Assembly: GCA_000432435.1 (NCBI GenBank)
Contig: HF993133.1
Location: 5,151-39,059, forward strand
Reading direction: 5' to 3'
DNA: 33,909 nt
From: Eubacterium sp. CAG:180
GTDB taxonomy: Bacteria; Bacillota; Clostridia; Oscillospirales; Acutalibacteraceae
Below the pieces are notes generated by a model, which made no database searches, was not told the DNA's origin, and saw only the letters and a program-made list of their open reading frames with translations. Position numbers and translations under genes: made by a program. Numbering within the stretch: the first letter of the stretch is position 1; every line of letters starts with the position of its first letter. This document shows, one piece after another, positions 1 to 7,438 of this stretch.

Positions 1-577
1 CCGCCGAACCTATCGCAGCATACTTTCCCGAGGTCTTAGGAATTTTTCCGGCCTTTACCGTTTTGCCCTCCGATGAGACGGTTTCATCGGTTGCCGCCGG
101 CATCAAAGCTGCTTCGGATAAGTCAATCGAAGTGCTTACGGCCGACAAATCAATGTGCTGATTATTGGCATCGGTTGAGAAATCGACATTTATCGGGAAG
201 TCGGTTTTGCCGGTCGCTCCGTCGTTCACCTTAAAGGTTATGGCGGCAACCTCGCCGCCGAGCGGTGCGGTGTTTTTCCAAACGGCGTTTATTTTAACCT
301 CGCCTGCCGTGCTTGAATTTGTGGCACTGACGTCTCCGCTCGAATACTCGGCGGAAACATACGTGAGCAATTTTGTATCGTATTTAAGTGTAAACGAAAG
401 CGTCCCGAGTTCCGTATTTTGCGGAAGGTAAATTTTTACGGTGACAACCGAATCCTTTGCTTCAGCCGAAGAAGTGAGCTTAAACGGATCCGCCGCAAGC
501 ACGGGAAATGCGGTAACAAGTAAAATAACAGCCGCAATCAGTACGGAAAGCACTTTTTTATTTAACGCCTTTTTCAT
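1..577 (-). CDS. Secreted cohesin-like domain protein, partial (C-terminus off the window)
   Basis: I translated this by hand from the ATG at 577 to the window edge (192 codons, no stop). Residues 1-28 form a signal peptide: MKK, a hydrophobic core, then a likely cut after VLAA. The mature part is a beta-rich module with the pattern SFTLKYDTKLLTYVSAEY, which resembles the first strands of cohesin and related carbohydrate-surface modules. The stretch after about residue 150 is linker-like and ends in IPKTSGKYAAIGSA at the edge. This looks like the start of an LPXTG/PKTG-type sorting signal or a proline-threonine linker, but the membrane segment that would prove it lies outside the window. GGGAG sits about 11 bases before the ATG, and a strong promoter and hairpin lie upstream. 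Function in detail is unknown; cell-surface location is likely. Confidence 0.72.
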   Translation of the reverse strand, partial: MKKALNKKVLSVLIAAVILLVTAFPVLAADPFKLTSSAEAKDSVVTVKIYLPQNTELGTLSFTLKYDTKLLTYVSAEYSSGDVSATNSSTAGEVKINAVWKNTAPLGGEVAAITFKVNDGATGKTDFPINVDFSTDANNQHIDLSAVSTSIDLSEAALMPAATDETVSSEGKTVKAGKIPKTSGKYAAIGSA

Positions 578-599
578 TACAGTATACTCCCTTTCTATT

Positions 600-621
600 C
601 TCGCTTGCCGAAGCAGGCGAG
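600..621 (-). other. Leader hairpin before the cohesin-like gene
   Basis: Arms 600-608 and 613-621 form a 9-bp stem around a 4-base loop. On the minus-strand RNA one pair is a mismatch; on the plus strand it is a wobble. It lies between the predicted transcription start (near 634) and the ribosome site (588-595). There is no T-run after it, so a terminator is unlikely; it may stabilise the mRNA or affect translation. Confidence 0.35.
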
Positions 622-640
622 AGCTTAACTCCATTGTTGA

Positions 641-669
641 ATTGTACCATTTTATACGCGCTATGTCAA
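641..669 (-). promoter_or_regulatory. Sigma-A type promoter of the cohesin-like gene
   Basis: On the minus strand the -35 TTGACA (664-669) and -10 TACAAT (641-646) are separated by exactly 17 bases. The predicted start is about 57 bases before the ATG at 577. A 9-bp inverted repeat (651-659 and 687-695) flanks the -35 element and could be an operator. Confidence 0.8.
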
Positions 670-762
670 ATATTTTTAAGTAAAATGCGTATAAACGTAC
701 GTACAAGAAGCCGTTTAAAAGGGAATTTCACGCTCGAACAAGCAGCCGCATTCTCAAAGCCT

Positions 763-2091
763 TCAGGCGTTATCACCCGTGAAATTTTCAAGTACGGTGC
801 CTACACAGCTTTCCTCTTCGAGAGCAGCCGAATATTCGGGGCAGACATTTCCCCACTTCACGCTTGTGTTGCGAAGCGTAACGTTATCGGCAAAGCGAAG
901 ATAAAAGCCGGCATTTTTATGCTTTTCAACCTCTTTATTAAGCCCCGGGCGCATATCGTAAAGACCGCAGTCCCACTTTGACGTTTTTGAGAGAGTTACG
1001 TCAACGTCCGAGAAAACTACGTTTTCAATTTTGTTTTCCGCCGTGCCGCATATCATAACTCCGTTTTCGCCGACGCAGGTTATGTTGCGGTAAGATATGT
1101 TTTTGATATGGCCTGCCCTTGTGTTTTCGTCGCGGTCAAACGCGGTTATGACTATCGGCTCGGCAGTCCCCCACCAATCGGGGCAAAAGCGGCGCGTACC
1201 TATTATAATGTCGGAATATTTGACATTTTCGACATTGCCGCCGTCGCGTATCTGAATTGAAAGGCCGCGGTTACTGCGCGAAATGACACAGTTTGAAACT
1301 ATTATGTTTCTGAAATCGCCGACGCCCTCCGTGCCTATTTTTATCGCCGCCGAGGTTGAAATCAGCGTGCAGCCCGTTATCAGTATGTTTTCGCACGGTC
1401 CGTATTCGGAATTGCCTTTTGAAGTTTTAAGGCAGATGCAGTCGTCGGCGCACTCTACGTGGCAGTCGCAAATACGCACGTTGTTGCAGTGGTCGGGATC
1501 TATGCCGTCCGAATTTGCAACATCGAGGTCGTTTAATATGTGAATTTTTGATATTAAAACATCGTCACAGCCTGCCGGATGAAGCGTCCAAAACGGTGCA
1601 TCGACCACAGTAAAATCCTCAAACACAATATGGTTGCAAGCCTCAAAATACATAACCGTGGGACGCGGATAAAAGTCGCCGGTGACATAGTATTTGTCTT
1701 TTCTCTTTACAAAGCTGTGGCCGTTTGCGTCGATTTTTCCGCCTCCGGTTATTGCGGCATTGTCCGCCTTATACGCATATATAAAGGCAAACGACGGCTT
1801 ACCCGTAACGGGATTGCCTATAAGGGTATTTGTCTCATCGTTTATAAAATCGCAGGGACGAAAGTATCCGTTTATGTCTGAGGTTGCCTTTAAAACCGAG
1901 CCTTTTTGCAAATGCAACTCAACGTTTTTCTTCATTATGACCGAGCTTGAATAATACGTTTTTCCGCTCTCAAGCACAACCGTTCCGCCGCCGTTTTTTT
2001 CGGCCTCGTCAATAGCGGACTGTAAAGCGCGTGAATCGTCGTTTTTTCCGTCGCCGAGAGCGCCGTAGTTTTCCGGAAAGTAAAATTTCAT
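763..2091 (-). CDS. Glycoside hydrolase family 28 (polygalacturonase-like)
   Basis: This 442-residue protein would hydrolyse alpha-1,4 galacturonosyl or related bonds in pectin fragments. It has the right-handed beta-helix pattern of GH28: the N-terminal NYGALGDGKNDD motif, PFWTLHP before the active site, NSDGIDPD (family NTD motif), ADDCICLK (family DD motif) and the basic region IQIRDGG (family RIK position). A GHG motif is not evident; AIKIGTEGVGD occupies that area. No signal peptide is seen, so the enzyme is probably cytoplasmic and acts on imported oligosaccharides. I chose the ATG at 2091 because AAAGGTGAT sits just before it; an upstream in-frame start at 2118 lies inside a terminator-like hairpin. 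It follows the cell-wall operon by 56 bases, with the hairpin between, so its expression may be partly separate. Confidence 0.88.
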   Translation of the reverse strand: MKFYFPENYGALGDGKNDDSRALQSAIDEAEKNGGGTVVLESGKTYYSSSVIMKKNVELHLQKGSVLKATSDINGYFRPCDFINDETNTLIGNPVTGKPSFAFIYAYKADNAAITGGGKIDANGHSFVKRKDKYYVTGDFYPRPTVMYFEACNHIVFEDFTVVDAPFWTLHPAGCDDVLISKIHILNDLDVANSDGIDPDHCNNVRICDCHVECADDCICLKTSKGNSEYGPCENILITGCTLISTSAAIKIGTEGVGDFRNIIVSNCVISRSNRGLSIQIRDGGNVENVKYSDIIIGTRRFCPDWWGTAEPIVITAFDRDENTRAGHIKNISYRNITCVGENGVMICGTAENKIENVVFSDVDVTLSKTSKWDCGLYDMRPGLNKEVEKHKNAGFYLRFADNVTLRNTSVKWGNVCPEYSAALEEESCVGTVLENFTGDNA

Positions 2092-2100
2092 TTTATCACC

Positions 2101-2140
2101 TTTAAAAATTCCGCACACGAGCTTTGCTGTCGTATGCGGA
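2101..2140 (-). terminator. Terminator-like hairpin after the PBP gene
   Basis: On the minus strand arms 2130-2140 and 2110-2120 pair over 11 bp (one G-T wobble) with a 9-base loop, followed by ATTTTTAAA. It sits between the PBP stop and the GH28 ribosome site. The T-run is short (five), so partial read-through into the GH28 gene is plausible. Confidence 0.6.
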
Positions 2141-2147
2141 AAAATTT

Positions 2148-3548
2148 TTATTTTGCATATAAGGAAAGAGCCTTTTGCATAGTCTTATTGGCAACGGGAA
2201 TTGCCACAGATGAGCCTCCGCCGCCGTTTTCGACAACAACCACTATCGCAAGCGGGAGATCCTCGCGCTGTGAATATCCGACAAACCAGGCGTGAGGCTT
2301 TGCACCGCCGGTTTCCGAGCTTACTTCCGCCGTTCCGGTCTTACCGCACATTTTAAGGTTGGGGAACTTACCGTCGCTGTAATAATTCTTGACATTTGAG
2401 CGAAGCATATCGTTCATCTTTGATGCGGTATCCGAGGAAATAAGCTGAGTTGCCGTGCCGGGCTTTGCTTCATAAATCGTTTTTCCGGTCTGCGAGGTTA
2501 TTTTGCCGACAAGATATGGCGGCACGGATGAGCCGCCGTTAGCCACCGCGCCTGCAATAGTTAACATCTGGCACGGATTTATGCGAGTGGTGTACTGACC
2601 TATACCTGCCCAGCCCACGTCGAGGTCCGACGCACCGGTCACGTTGAACGAACTTTTTGCGAGTCTTATATTGCCTACATACATCTGATTGCCGAGCCCA
2701 AGCTCCTTTGCCGTGGCCATAAGCTTATCGGGTCCGAGTTCTATCGCAATCTGCGCAAATGCGCTGTTACAGGACACATTGAGAGCCTTTTCGAAATTCA
2801 CGGTTCCGTGAACCCCGAGGCACTTAACCGAGCTGCCGCCGACCTTGTATTCGCCCGTGCATTTGAATTTTTGCGAATCTATATCCGGCAAATTTTCAAT
2901 GGCACAAATCGAGGTTATCATTTTAAATGTCGAGCCGGGAGTATAAACGCCGGAGAAAAACCTGTTTAAATAAACACCCTCGTAAGCACCTGTCTTATCG
3001 TTATTTATACTTGAGACGGGCTTGTTTGCAATATCGTAAGACGGGCTTGATACAACGCATAAAAGCTGACCGGTTTTGTAATTATAAACGCCGACCGTGC
3101 CTTTGTTGCTTCCGAGGGCGCTGTATGCCGCCGCACAGAGCTGCGCGTTTATTGTGAGATTTACGTCGTTGCCCTTACCGTATTTTTTCAGGTTATATAT
3201 GCCGTCAACGAAATTATAGCCGGTTATGACATCCTTATACGATGTCTGAACGCCCGTCGCTATATAGCCCTCAGAGTCGCCTACCGTGTGCATGGTTGCG
3301 GTTCTTACGGTTTTATCGCTGCTATAAACGCGCTTACCGTCCTTTGTTTCCGCAAGCACCGCTCCGGTTTCATCCTTAATGCTGCCCGCAACCGACAGCG
3401 TACCTGATGAATACAGGTGCCTGTTCGCCTTTTTCATAGCCCACGAATCGGCGTTCGTGTAAAATGTGTAAAACAACACAATGAGCCCTGCTAAAAATGC
3501 TGCTATAAACACATAGAGCACCCAGGCTCTTTTTGACATGGTTTTCAT
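2148..3548 (-). CDS. Class B penicillin-binding protein (PbpA/FtsI-type transpeptidase)
   Basis: This 466-residue D,D-transpeptidase cross-links peptidoglycan outside the membrane. There is one N-terminal membrane anchor (about residues 9-31), a short dimerisation-type region, and a transpeptidase domain with all three catalytic motifs: STFK at 206-209 (nucleophile Ser206), SCN at 259-261 and KTGT at 403-406. It is shorter than typical FtsI/PBP2 and resembles the PbpA class found next to RodA/FtsW-type proteins. The start ATG has GGGAG 8-9 bases upstream. It is the third gene of the FHA-SEDS-PBP operon, 30 bases after the SEDS gene, and such SEDS/PBP pairs work as one glycosyltransferase-transpeptidase complex. 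Whether this pair serves elongation, division or sporulation cannot be told from sequence. Confidence 0.93.
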   Translation of the reverse strand: MKTMSKRAWVLYVFIAAFLAGLIVLFYTFYTNADSWAMKKANRHLYSSGTLSVAGSIKDETGAVLAETKDGKRVYSSDKTVRTATMHTVGDSEGYIATGVQTSYKDVITGYNFVDGIYNLKKYGKGNDVNLTINAQLCAAAYSALGSNKGTVGVYNYKTGQLLCVVSSPSYDIANKPVSSINNDKTGAYEGVYLNRFFSGVYTPGSTFKMITSICAIENLPDIDSQKFKCTGEYKVGGSSVKCLGVHGTVNFEKALNVSCNSAFAQIAIELGPDKLMATAKELGLGNQMYVGNIRLAKSSFNVTGASDLDVGWAGIGQYTTRINPCQMLTIAGAVANGGSSVPPYLVGKITSQTGKTIYEAKPGTATQLISSDTASKMNDMLRSNVKNYYSDGKFPNLKMCGKTGTAEVSSETGGAKPHAWFVGYSQREDLPLAIVVVVENGGGGSSVAIPVANKTMQKALSLYAK

Positions 3549-3578
3549 TGTTTCACACTCCCTTTCGGCAGATTTAAT

Positions 3579-4868
3579 TTAAGACTTTGCCACCGCTACC
3601 TTATCGTACCGTTTGTACGTCTTGACATCAATGGCCTTTATAAATGCCACAAGTCCCCAGCAGCACATCATACTCGAGCCGCCTCGGCTGATAAACGGCA
3701 GCGTAACGCCCGTCCACGGAAGAAGATCGGTAACGCCGAACACGTGCAGAGCCGCTTGGAAAAGAAGAAGGCCCGACGCAGCGCACGCAGCAATAGCGTA
3801 AAAAGACGAGCGAGCCGCCACAGCATAGCGTATACTGTAAACCACGAGGGCGACAAAGGTCAAAAGCACAGCAAATGCGATAATAATTCCGAATTCCTCA
3901 CATACCATTCCGAACGCCAAGTCCTCTGTGGCTGCGTATACATCTCTCAGCTTGCCGTTTCCTATTCCGAGTCCGAAAAGTCCGCCGCTGACGGAATATA
4001 TGAGAAGTCTCGCCTGCTGATAGCCGCGGTCGTTTGCATACTCCCAAACATGGCGATATGTTTCAAAGCGTTTTGCGACATACGGCTTAAACGTAAGCAC
4101 AAGACCGCCGCCGCCGAGAGCTGCCGCGCATACAAGAAATATGGTCTTTATATCTCCCGAGCGCAGGAATGCCATTATTAAGAATGTAAAGAAAAATATA
4201 AGAGCCGTACCGAAGTCCTTCATAAGGAACAGACAGCCTATACAGGAAAGCGCAAACACAAGATATTTTGTAAGGCTTCTCGTTGATTGCAGGTATTCGA
4301 GCGTAGCCGCACCTACAAAGACAAAGCCTATCTTCACTATTTCCGACGGCTGTATTGAAACGCCGCCTATCCTTATCCAGTTGTATGCACCGTTTATATT
4401 GTGCGCCAAAAGCCTTGTGGCAACAAGTACGATAACGGAAGCTATCGCCACCGGCATACGCAGCTTTACAACTCTTTCTATATCGCTGAGCACCCAAAGC
4501 ATAACTATAAATACCGCAATACCCATAATCACCGCCGCAAGCTGAACAAACGCTTTGTCGGGATACACGCTTGTGGTGAGCGTAAGACCTATGCCGGTAA
4601 GAAAAAACGCTATAAGCTCTATTTCAAAGCTCTTGCGGTGTAAAAATCCGCCGAAAAATATAAAATACGCCCATTCGATAGCTATATATGCACCGAATAC
4701 AATATATAATGTAGTCAGCGGTATGTCGGGACTGTTCATATTTATCTGAGCGGCGCAAACGAGCTGAAAAACAGTCATAATTATAAGCAGAATCAGCCAG
4801 TTTACAGGCTTTCTGTATTTTTTGGTTCTCGTCTTTTTTTGCTTTTTACGAGCATTTTCCTGAGCCAA
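3579..4868 (-). CDS. FtsW/RodA/SpoVE family SEDS peptidoglycan glycosyltransferase
   Basis: This 429-residue polytopic membrane protein has the SEDS hallmarks: QPSE at 173-176, DFGTAL from 218 (the family's essential acidic residue), a TED...EEFG segment near 314-327, and the signature GVTLPFISRGGSS at 387-399. SEDS proteins polymerise lipid II into glycan strands together with a class B PBP, and one is encoded immediately downstream. The N-terminus is very basic (KKQKKTRTKKYRK), as expected for a cytoplasmic tail. The start codon is TTG: GGAGG lies 8 bases before it and there is no nearby in-frame ATG. It is 42 bases after the FHA gene. I cannot separate RodA from FtsW or SpoVE. Confidence 0.93.
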   Translation of the reverse strand: MAQENARKKQKKTRTKKYRKPVNWLILLIIMTVFQLVCAAQINMNSPDIPLTTLYIVFGAYIAIEWAYFIFFGGFLHRKSFEIELIAFFLTGIGLTLTTSVYPDKAFVQLAAVIMGIAVFIVMLWVLSDIERVVKLRMPVAIASVIVLVATRLLAHNINGAYNWIRIGGVSIQPSEIVKIGFVFVGAATLEYLQSTRSLTKYLVFALSCIGCLFLMKDFGTALIFFFTFLIMAFLRSGDIKTIFLVCAAALGGGGLVLTFKPYVAKRFETYRHVWEYANDRGYQQARLLIYSVSGGLFGLGIGNGKLRDVYAATEDLAFGMVCEEFGIIIAFAVLLTFVALVVYSIRYAVAARSSFYAIAACAASGLLLFQAALHVFGVTDLLPWTGVTLPFISRGGSSMMCCWGLVAFIKAIDVKTYKRYDKVAVAKS

Positions 4869-4910
4869 AGATGCGTCCTCCGTTTCTTTGAATATGGCCT
4901 CTTCTCCGCT

Positions 4911-5645
4911 TTATTCGCGGAAGAGGAAGCTGTAATCGCCTATTGAAATAATGTCGCCGTCATACAGCGGGAATGCGCCGAAAACCTCTTCGCCGTTTAA
5001 AAGCGTGCCGTTTTTGGAGTTGAGGTCCGCAACATACCAGCCGTCCTTTGCGGGATAGACCTCGGCGTGCTCACCCGAGACGCTTTGCATCGGCAGGCAT
5101 ATATTACAGGTTCTGTCACGCCCTATAAGGCACGTGCCGTTTAAATAGAACGCGCTGTTGTCGGCAAGATTTACAAGCCTTGTGGCGTTTGTGAAGTCAA
5201 CCTTTTTACCGTCCTCAGCCTCCTCACTCTCAACGCCGTAGCCGTTTGAGGTGAACTTCATAACCGCGTTTCCGAACGAGACGGTGTCGCCGTCGATTAT
5301 CTTGGCTGATTTTTTTATCTGCTCGCCGTTTACGTAAACTCCGGTTTTCGACTCGGTATCAAAGACATACCAGCCGTCTTTTCTGAGAGCCAGAACGGCG
5401 TGAAAACGCGATACCGTGCCGTACTTTCTGAGCGATATATCGCACGAGCGCGAACGGCCTATCGAGGTTTCCCAATTTCGTATCTCGATTTCGCTGTCGT
5501 CGGCAAGATTTATCAGCGTTGCCATAATCTCGCGGCGCGGTCTGAGCCTGAAAAGGGAAAAAATGCACCGGAGAAGTATTATAAGCGCAAGAAAAGCCAA
5601 AGCATATCGCGACAGGAATTCAAACTGAGTTAAAAATTGCTCCAA
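4911..5645 (-). CDS. Membrane-anchored protein with two FHA domains
   Basis: This 244-residue protein has one N-terminal membrane helix (about 13-33), then FHA domain 1 (about 43-132) and FHA domain 2 (about 155-243), both predicted cytoplasmic. FHA domains bind phosphothreonine peptides. Domain 1 has SIGR, SRFHA and SKTGVYVNG; domain 2 has LIGR, SGEHA and the canonical NSKNGTLLNG. Both therefore keep the Gly-Arg, Ser-x-x-His and NG elements. I chose a TTG start at 5645, which has GGGAG 8 bases upstream; an ATG at 5669 would place that ribosome site inside the gene. It is first in an operon with SEDS and PBP genes, an arrangement that suggests Ser/Thr kinase control of cell-wall synthesis. 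No kinase is encoded in the window. Confidence 0.88.
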   Translation of the reverse strand: MEQFLTQFEFLSRYALAFLALIILLRCIFSLFRLRPRREIMATLINLADDSEIEIRNWETSIGRSRSCDISLRKYGTVSRFHAVLALRKDGWYVFDTESKTGVYVNGEQIKKSAKIIDGDTVSFGNAVMKFTSNGYGVESEEAEDGKKVDFTNATRLVNLADNSAFYLNGTCLIGRDRTCNICLPMQSVSGEHAEVYPAKDGWYVADLNSKNGTLLNGEEVFGAFPLYDGDIISIGDYSFLFRE

Positions 5646-5680
5646 TCGGCACACTCCCTTCAAATACATAATATATGTTA

Positions 5681-5709
5681 AGAATACATTTAAAACGCCG
5701 AAAAGTCAA
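5681..5709 (-). promoter_or_regulatory. Promoter of the FHA-SEDS-PBP operon
   Basis: On the minus strand -35 TTGACT (5704-5709) and -10 TATTCT (5681-5686) are 17 bases apart, giving a short leader to the TTG start at 5645. It is back to back with the galM promoter about 60 bases away. Confidence 0.7.
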
Positions 5710-5770
5710 TAAAAATACTTTTGTTTTCCGGTCAGCATTATTTTCGCTCTTGCAAGTTTTTTCGTCTTTC

Positions 5771-5799
5771 TTGACAACGGCGCGCACGGATATTATACT
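5771..5799 (+). promoter_or_regulatory. Sigma-A promoter of galM-ilvN-leuCD
   Basis: -35 TTGACA (5771-5776) and -10 TATACT (5794-5799) are separated by 17 bases. The leader is only about 25 bases, so no T-box or leader-peptide attenuator fits here despite the downstream leucine genes. Confidence 0.82.
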
Positions 5800-5829
5800 T
5801 ATTAAAATGCTAAAAATGGGGTGGTAGCT

Positions 5830-6879
5830 TTGAAAATGACCAAATCTCTCTACGGCAAAACCGCCGACGGAAAAGAAGTCTTTTCATTCACAATAAAAAA
5901 CGAAAGCGGAGCTGAAATCGAACTGCTGAATTACGGCGCTACGCTCAATAAAATATCGGTTCCCGACAGAAACGGAGACTTTGCCGATGTACTTGTCGGC
6001 TTTGACACCATGGAGGGTCAGCTGAGCTGTACGGATTCGCAGGGTCGCACCGTCGGAAGAGTCGCAAACCGAATTTCCGGAAACGGCATTACCATAGACG
6101 GCAAAAATTACCGGATAACAAAAAACATCGACGGTAAATTCACCCTTCACGGTAATCACGAATACGAAAACGCCGTTTGGAATTATGAAATACTCGGCGA
6201 CGACAGCGTTAAATTTTCATATTTCAGCGCCGACGGCAACGAGGGCTTCCCGTCAAACCTTCAAAATGAAGTCACCTTCACGTTTACCGACAAAAACGAG
6301 GTCAAAATACACTATGACTGCAGACCCGACGGCAAGACTCCGATAAACGTCACAAACCACTCATACTTTAACCTCGGCGGATACGCTTCCGGCAACATCC
6401 TCTCTCACGAAATGCAGATTTTTGCAAAATACTTTACGCCGATGAACGAAGACAGCATCCCGACAGGCGAAATCAGAAGCGTTGAAAACACACCGTTTGA
6501 CTTCAGAATACCGAAAAAGATAGGCAGAGACGTATCGTCTCCCGACGAGCAGCTTATAATAGGCAGGGGCTACGACCACAACTTCTGCCTCGAAAATTAC
6601 ACGGGTGCTCTGCGCGAATTCGCAATGGTTTACGACCCCGAAAGCGGCAGGAAAATGACGTGCTATACCGACCTTCCCGGAGTCCAGTTTTACATAGGCA
6701 ACTATATGGACGGCTCGCAAATCGGTAAAGGTAAGTTTCCCCTCACTCACCGCTCCGGTTTCTGCCTTGAAACGCAGTACTACCCGAACGCTTTAAACAA
6801 CCCCGATTTCATACAAAATCTGTTTGACGAAAACCATCCGTTCGTATCTGACACGGTGTATCGTTTTTCAGCCGAATAA
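5830..6879 (+). CDS. galM: Galactose mutarotase (aldose 1-epimerase)
   Basis: This 349-residue cytoplasmic enzyme interconverts alpha and beta anomers of galactose/glucose, feeding the Leloir pathway. Family motifs are in order: GRVANRI, FTLHGN (catalytic His region), NVTNHSYFNLGG (second His), GYDHNFCL, and the C-terminal CLETQYYPNALNNPDF holding the catalytic Glu. I favour the TTG at 5830, which has GGGGTGG about 6 bases before it; the in-frame ATG at 5836 would remove two residues and is also possible. It has a strong promoter and is followed after 24 bases by ilvN, so the sugar enzyme and the amino-acid genes seem co-transcribed although their pathways are unrelated. A galE gene lies elsewhere in the window at 22873. 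Confidence 0.92.
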   Translation: MKMTKSLYGKTADGKEVFSFTIKNESGAEIELLNYGATLNKISVPDRNGDFADVLVGFDTMEGQLSCTDSQGRTVGRVANRISGNGITIDGKNYRITKNIDGKFTLHGNHEYENAVWNYEILGDDSVKFSYFSADGNEGFPSNLQNEVTFTFTDKNEVKIHYDCRPDGKTPINVTNHSYFNLGGYASGNILSHEMQIFAKYFTPMNEDSIPTGEIRSVENTPFDFRIPKKIGRDVSSPDEQLIIGRGYDHNFCLENYTGALREFAMVYDPESGRKMTCYTDLPGVQFYIGNYMDGSQIGKGKFPLTHRSGFCLETQYYPNALNNPDFIQNLFDENHPFVSDTVYRFSAE

Positions 6880-6903
6880 GCCGCAAAGGAAAGGAAAACA
6901 AAA

Positions 6904-7434
6904 ATGGCAGAAGAAAATAATGCAAACAGTCTTGAGAGAATATTCCTCTCGGCTCTCGTATATAACCGCACGGGCGTGCTTTTGCGCGTCGCAAGTCTTT
7001 TTGCGAGACGCGGCTACAACGTAATAAGCCTTACCGTAGCCGAAACGGAAAATCCCGTATATTCAAGAATAACAATAGTATCAGACGTTGAGCCGCACAA
7101 ATTTTTGCAGGTTGAGCGTCAGCTCTCAAAGCTTGAGGACGTAATAAAGGTGGTAAAGCTCAATGAATCGCGCCTTGTATCCTCCGAGCTCTTGCTTATA
7201 AAGGTTCACGCCACAAACAGCCAGCGCACAGCCGTGCTTAAAACAATCAACGGCTTCGGCGCAAAGGTAAAGGATATAGGCCACACAACAATAACTGCCG
7301 AGCTTACGGGTCTGCCGTCGCTTATCGACAAATTCATAGGCAAAATGACAAAGCACGGAATAATCGAGCTTTCACGCTCCGGTCTTACCGCGCTTGAGAG
7401 CGGCGATACAAACATAAAAGGAATCGAGGAATAA
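6904..7434 (+). CDS. ilvN: Acetolactate synthase small (regulatory) subunit
   Basis: This 176-residue protein is the regulatory subunit of acetohydroxyacid synthase, the first common step of valine, leucine and isoleucine synthesis. It normally binds valine through an N-terminal ACT domain and activates the catalytic subunit. The ACT domain is at about residues 10-82 (LSALVYNRTGVLLRVASLF, then RGYNVISLTVAET). The C-terminal half (about 90-165) matches the usual second domain, with KVHATNSQRTAVLKTI. The length is normal for the family. The ribosome site AAAGGAAAGG precedes the ATG. It lies 4 bases before leuC. The catalytic subunit gene ilvB is not in the window, so the complex must be completed from another locus. 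Confidence 0.93.
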   Translation: MAEENNANSLERIFLSALVYNRTGVLLRVASLFARRGYNVISLTVAETENPVYSRITIVSDVEPHKFLQVERQLSKLEDVIKVVKLNESRLVSSELLLIKVHATNSQRTAVLKTINGFGAKVKDIGHTTITAELTGLPSLIDKFIGKMTKHGIIELSRSGLTALESGDTNIKGIEE

Positions 7435-7438
7435 CAGA

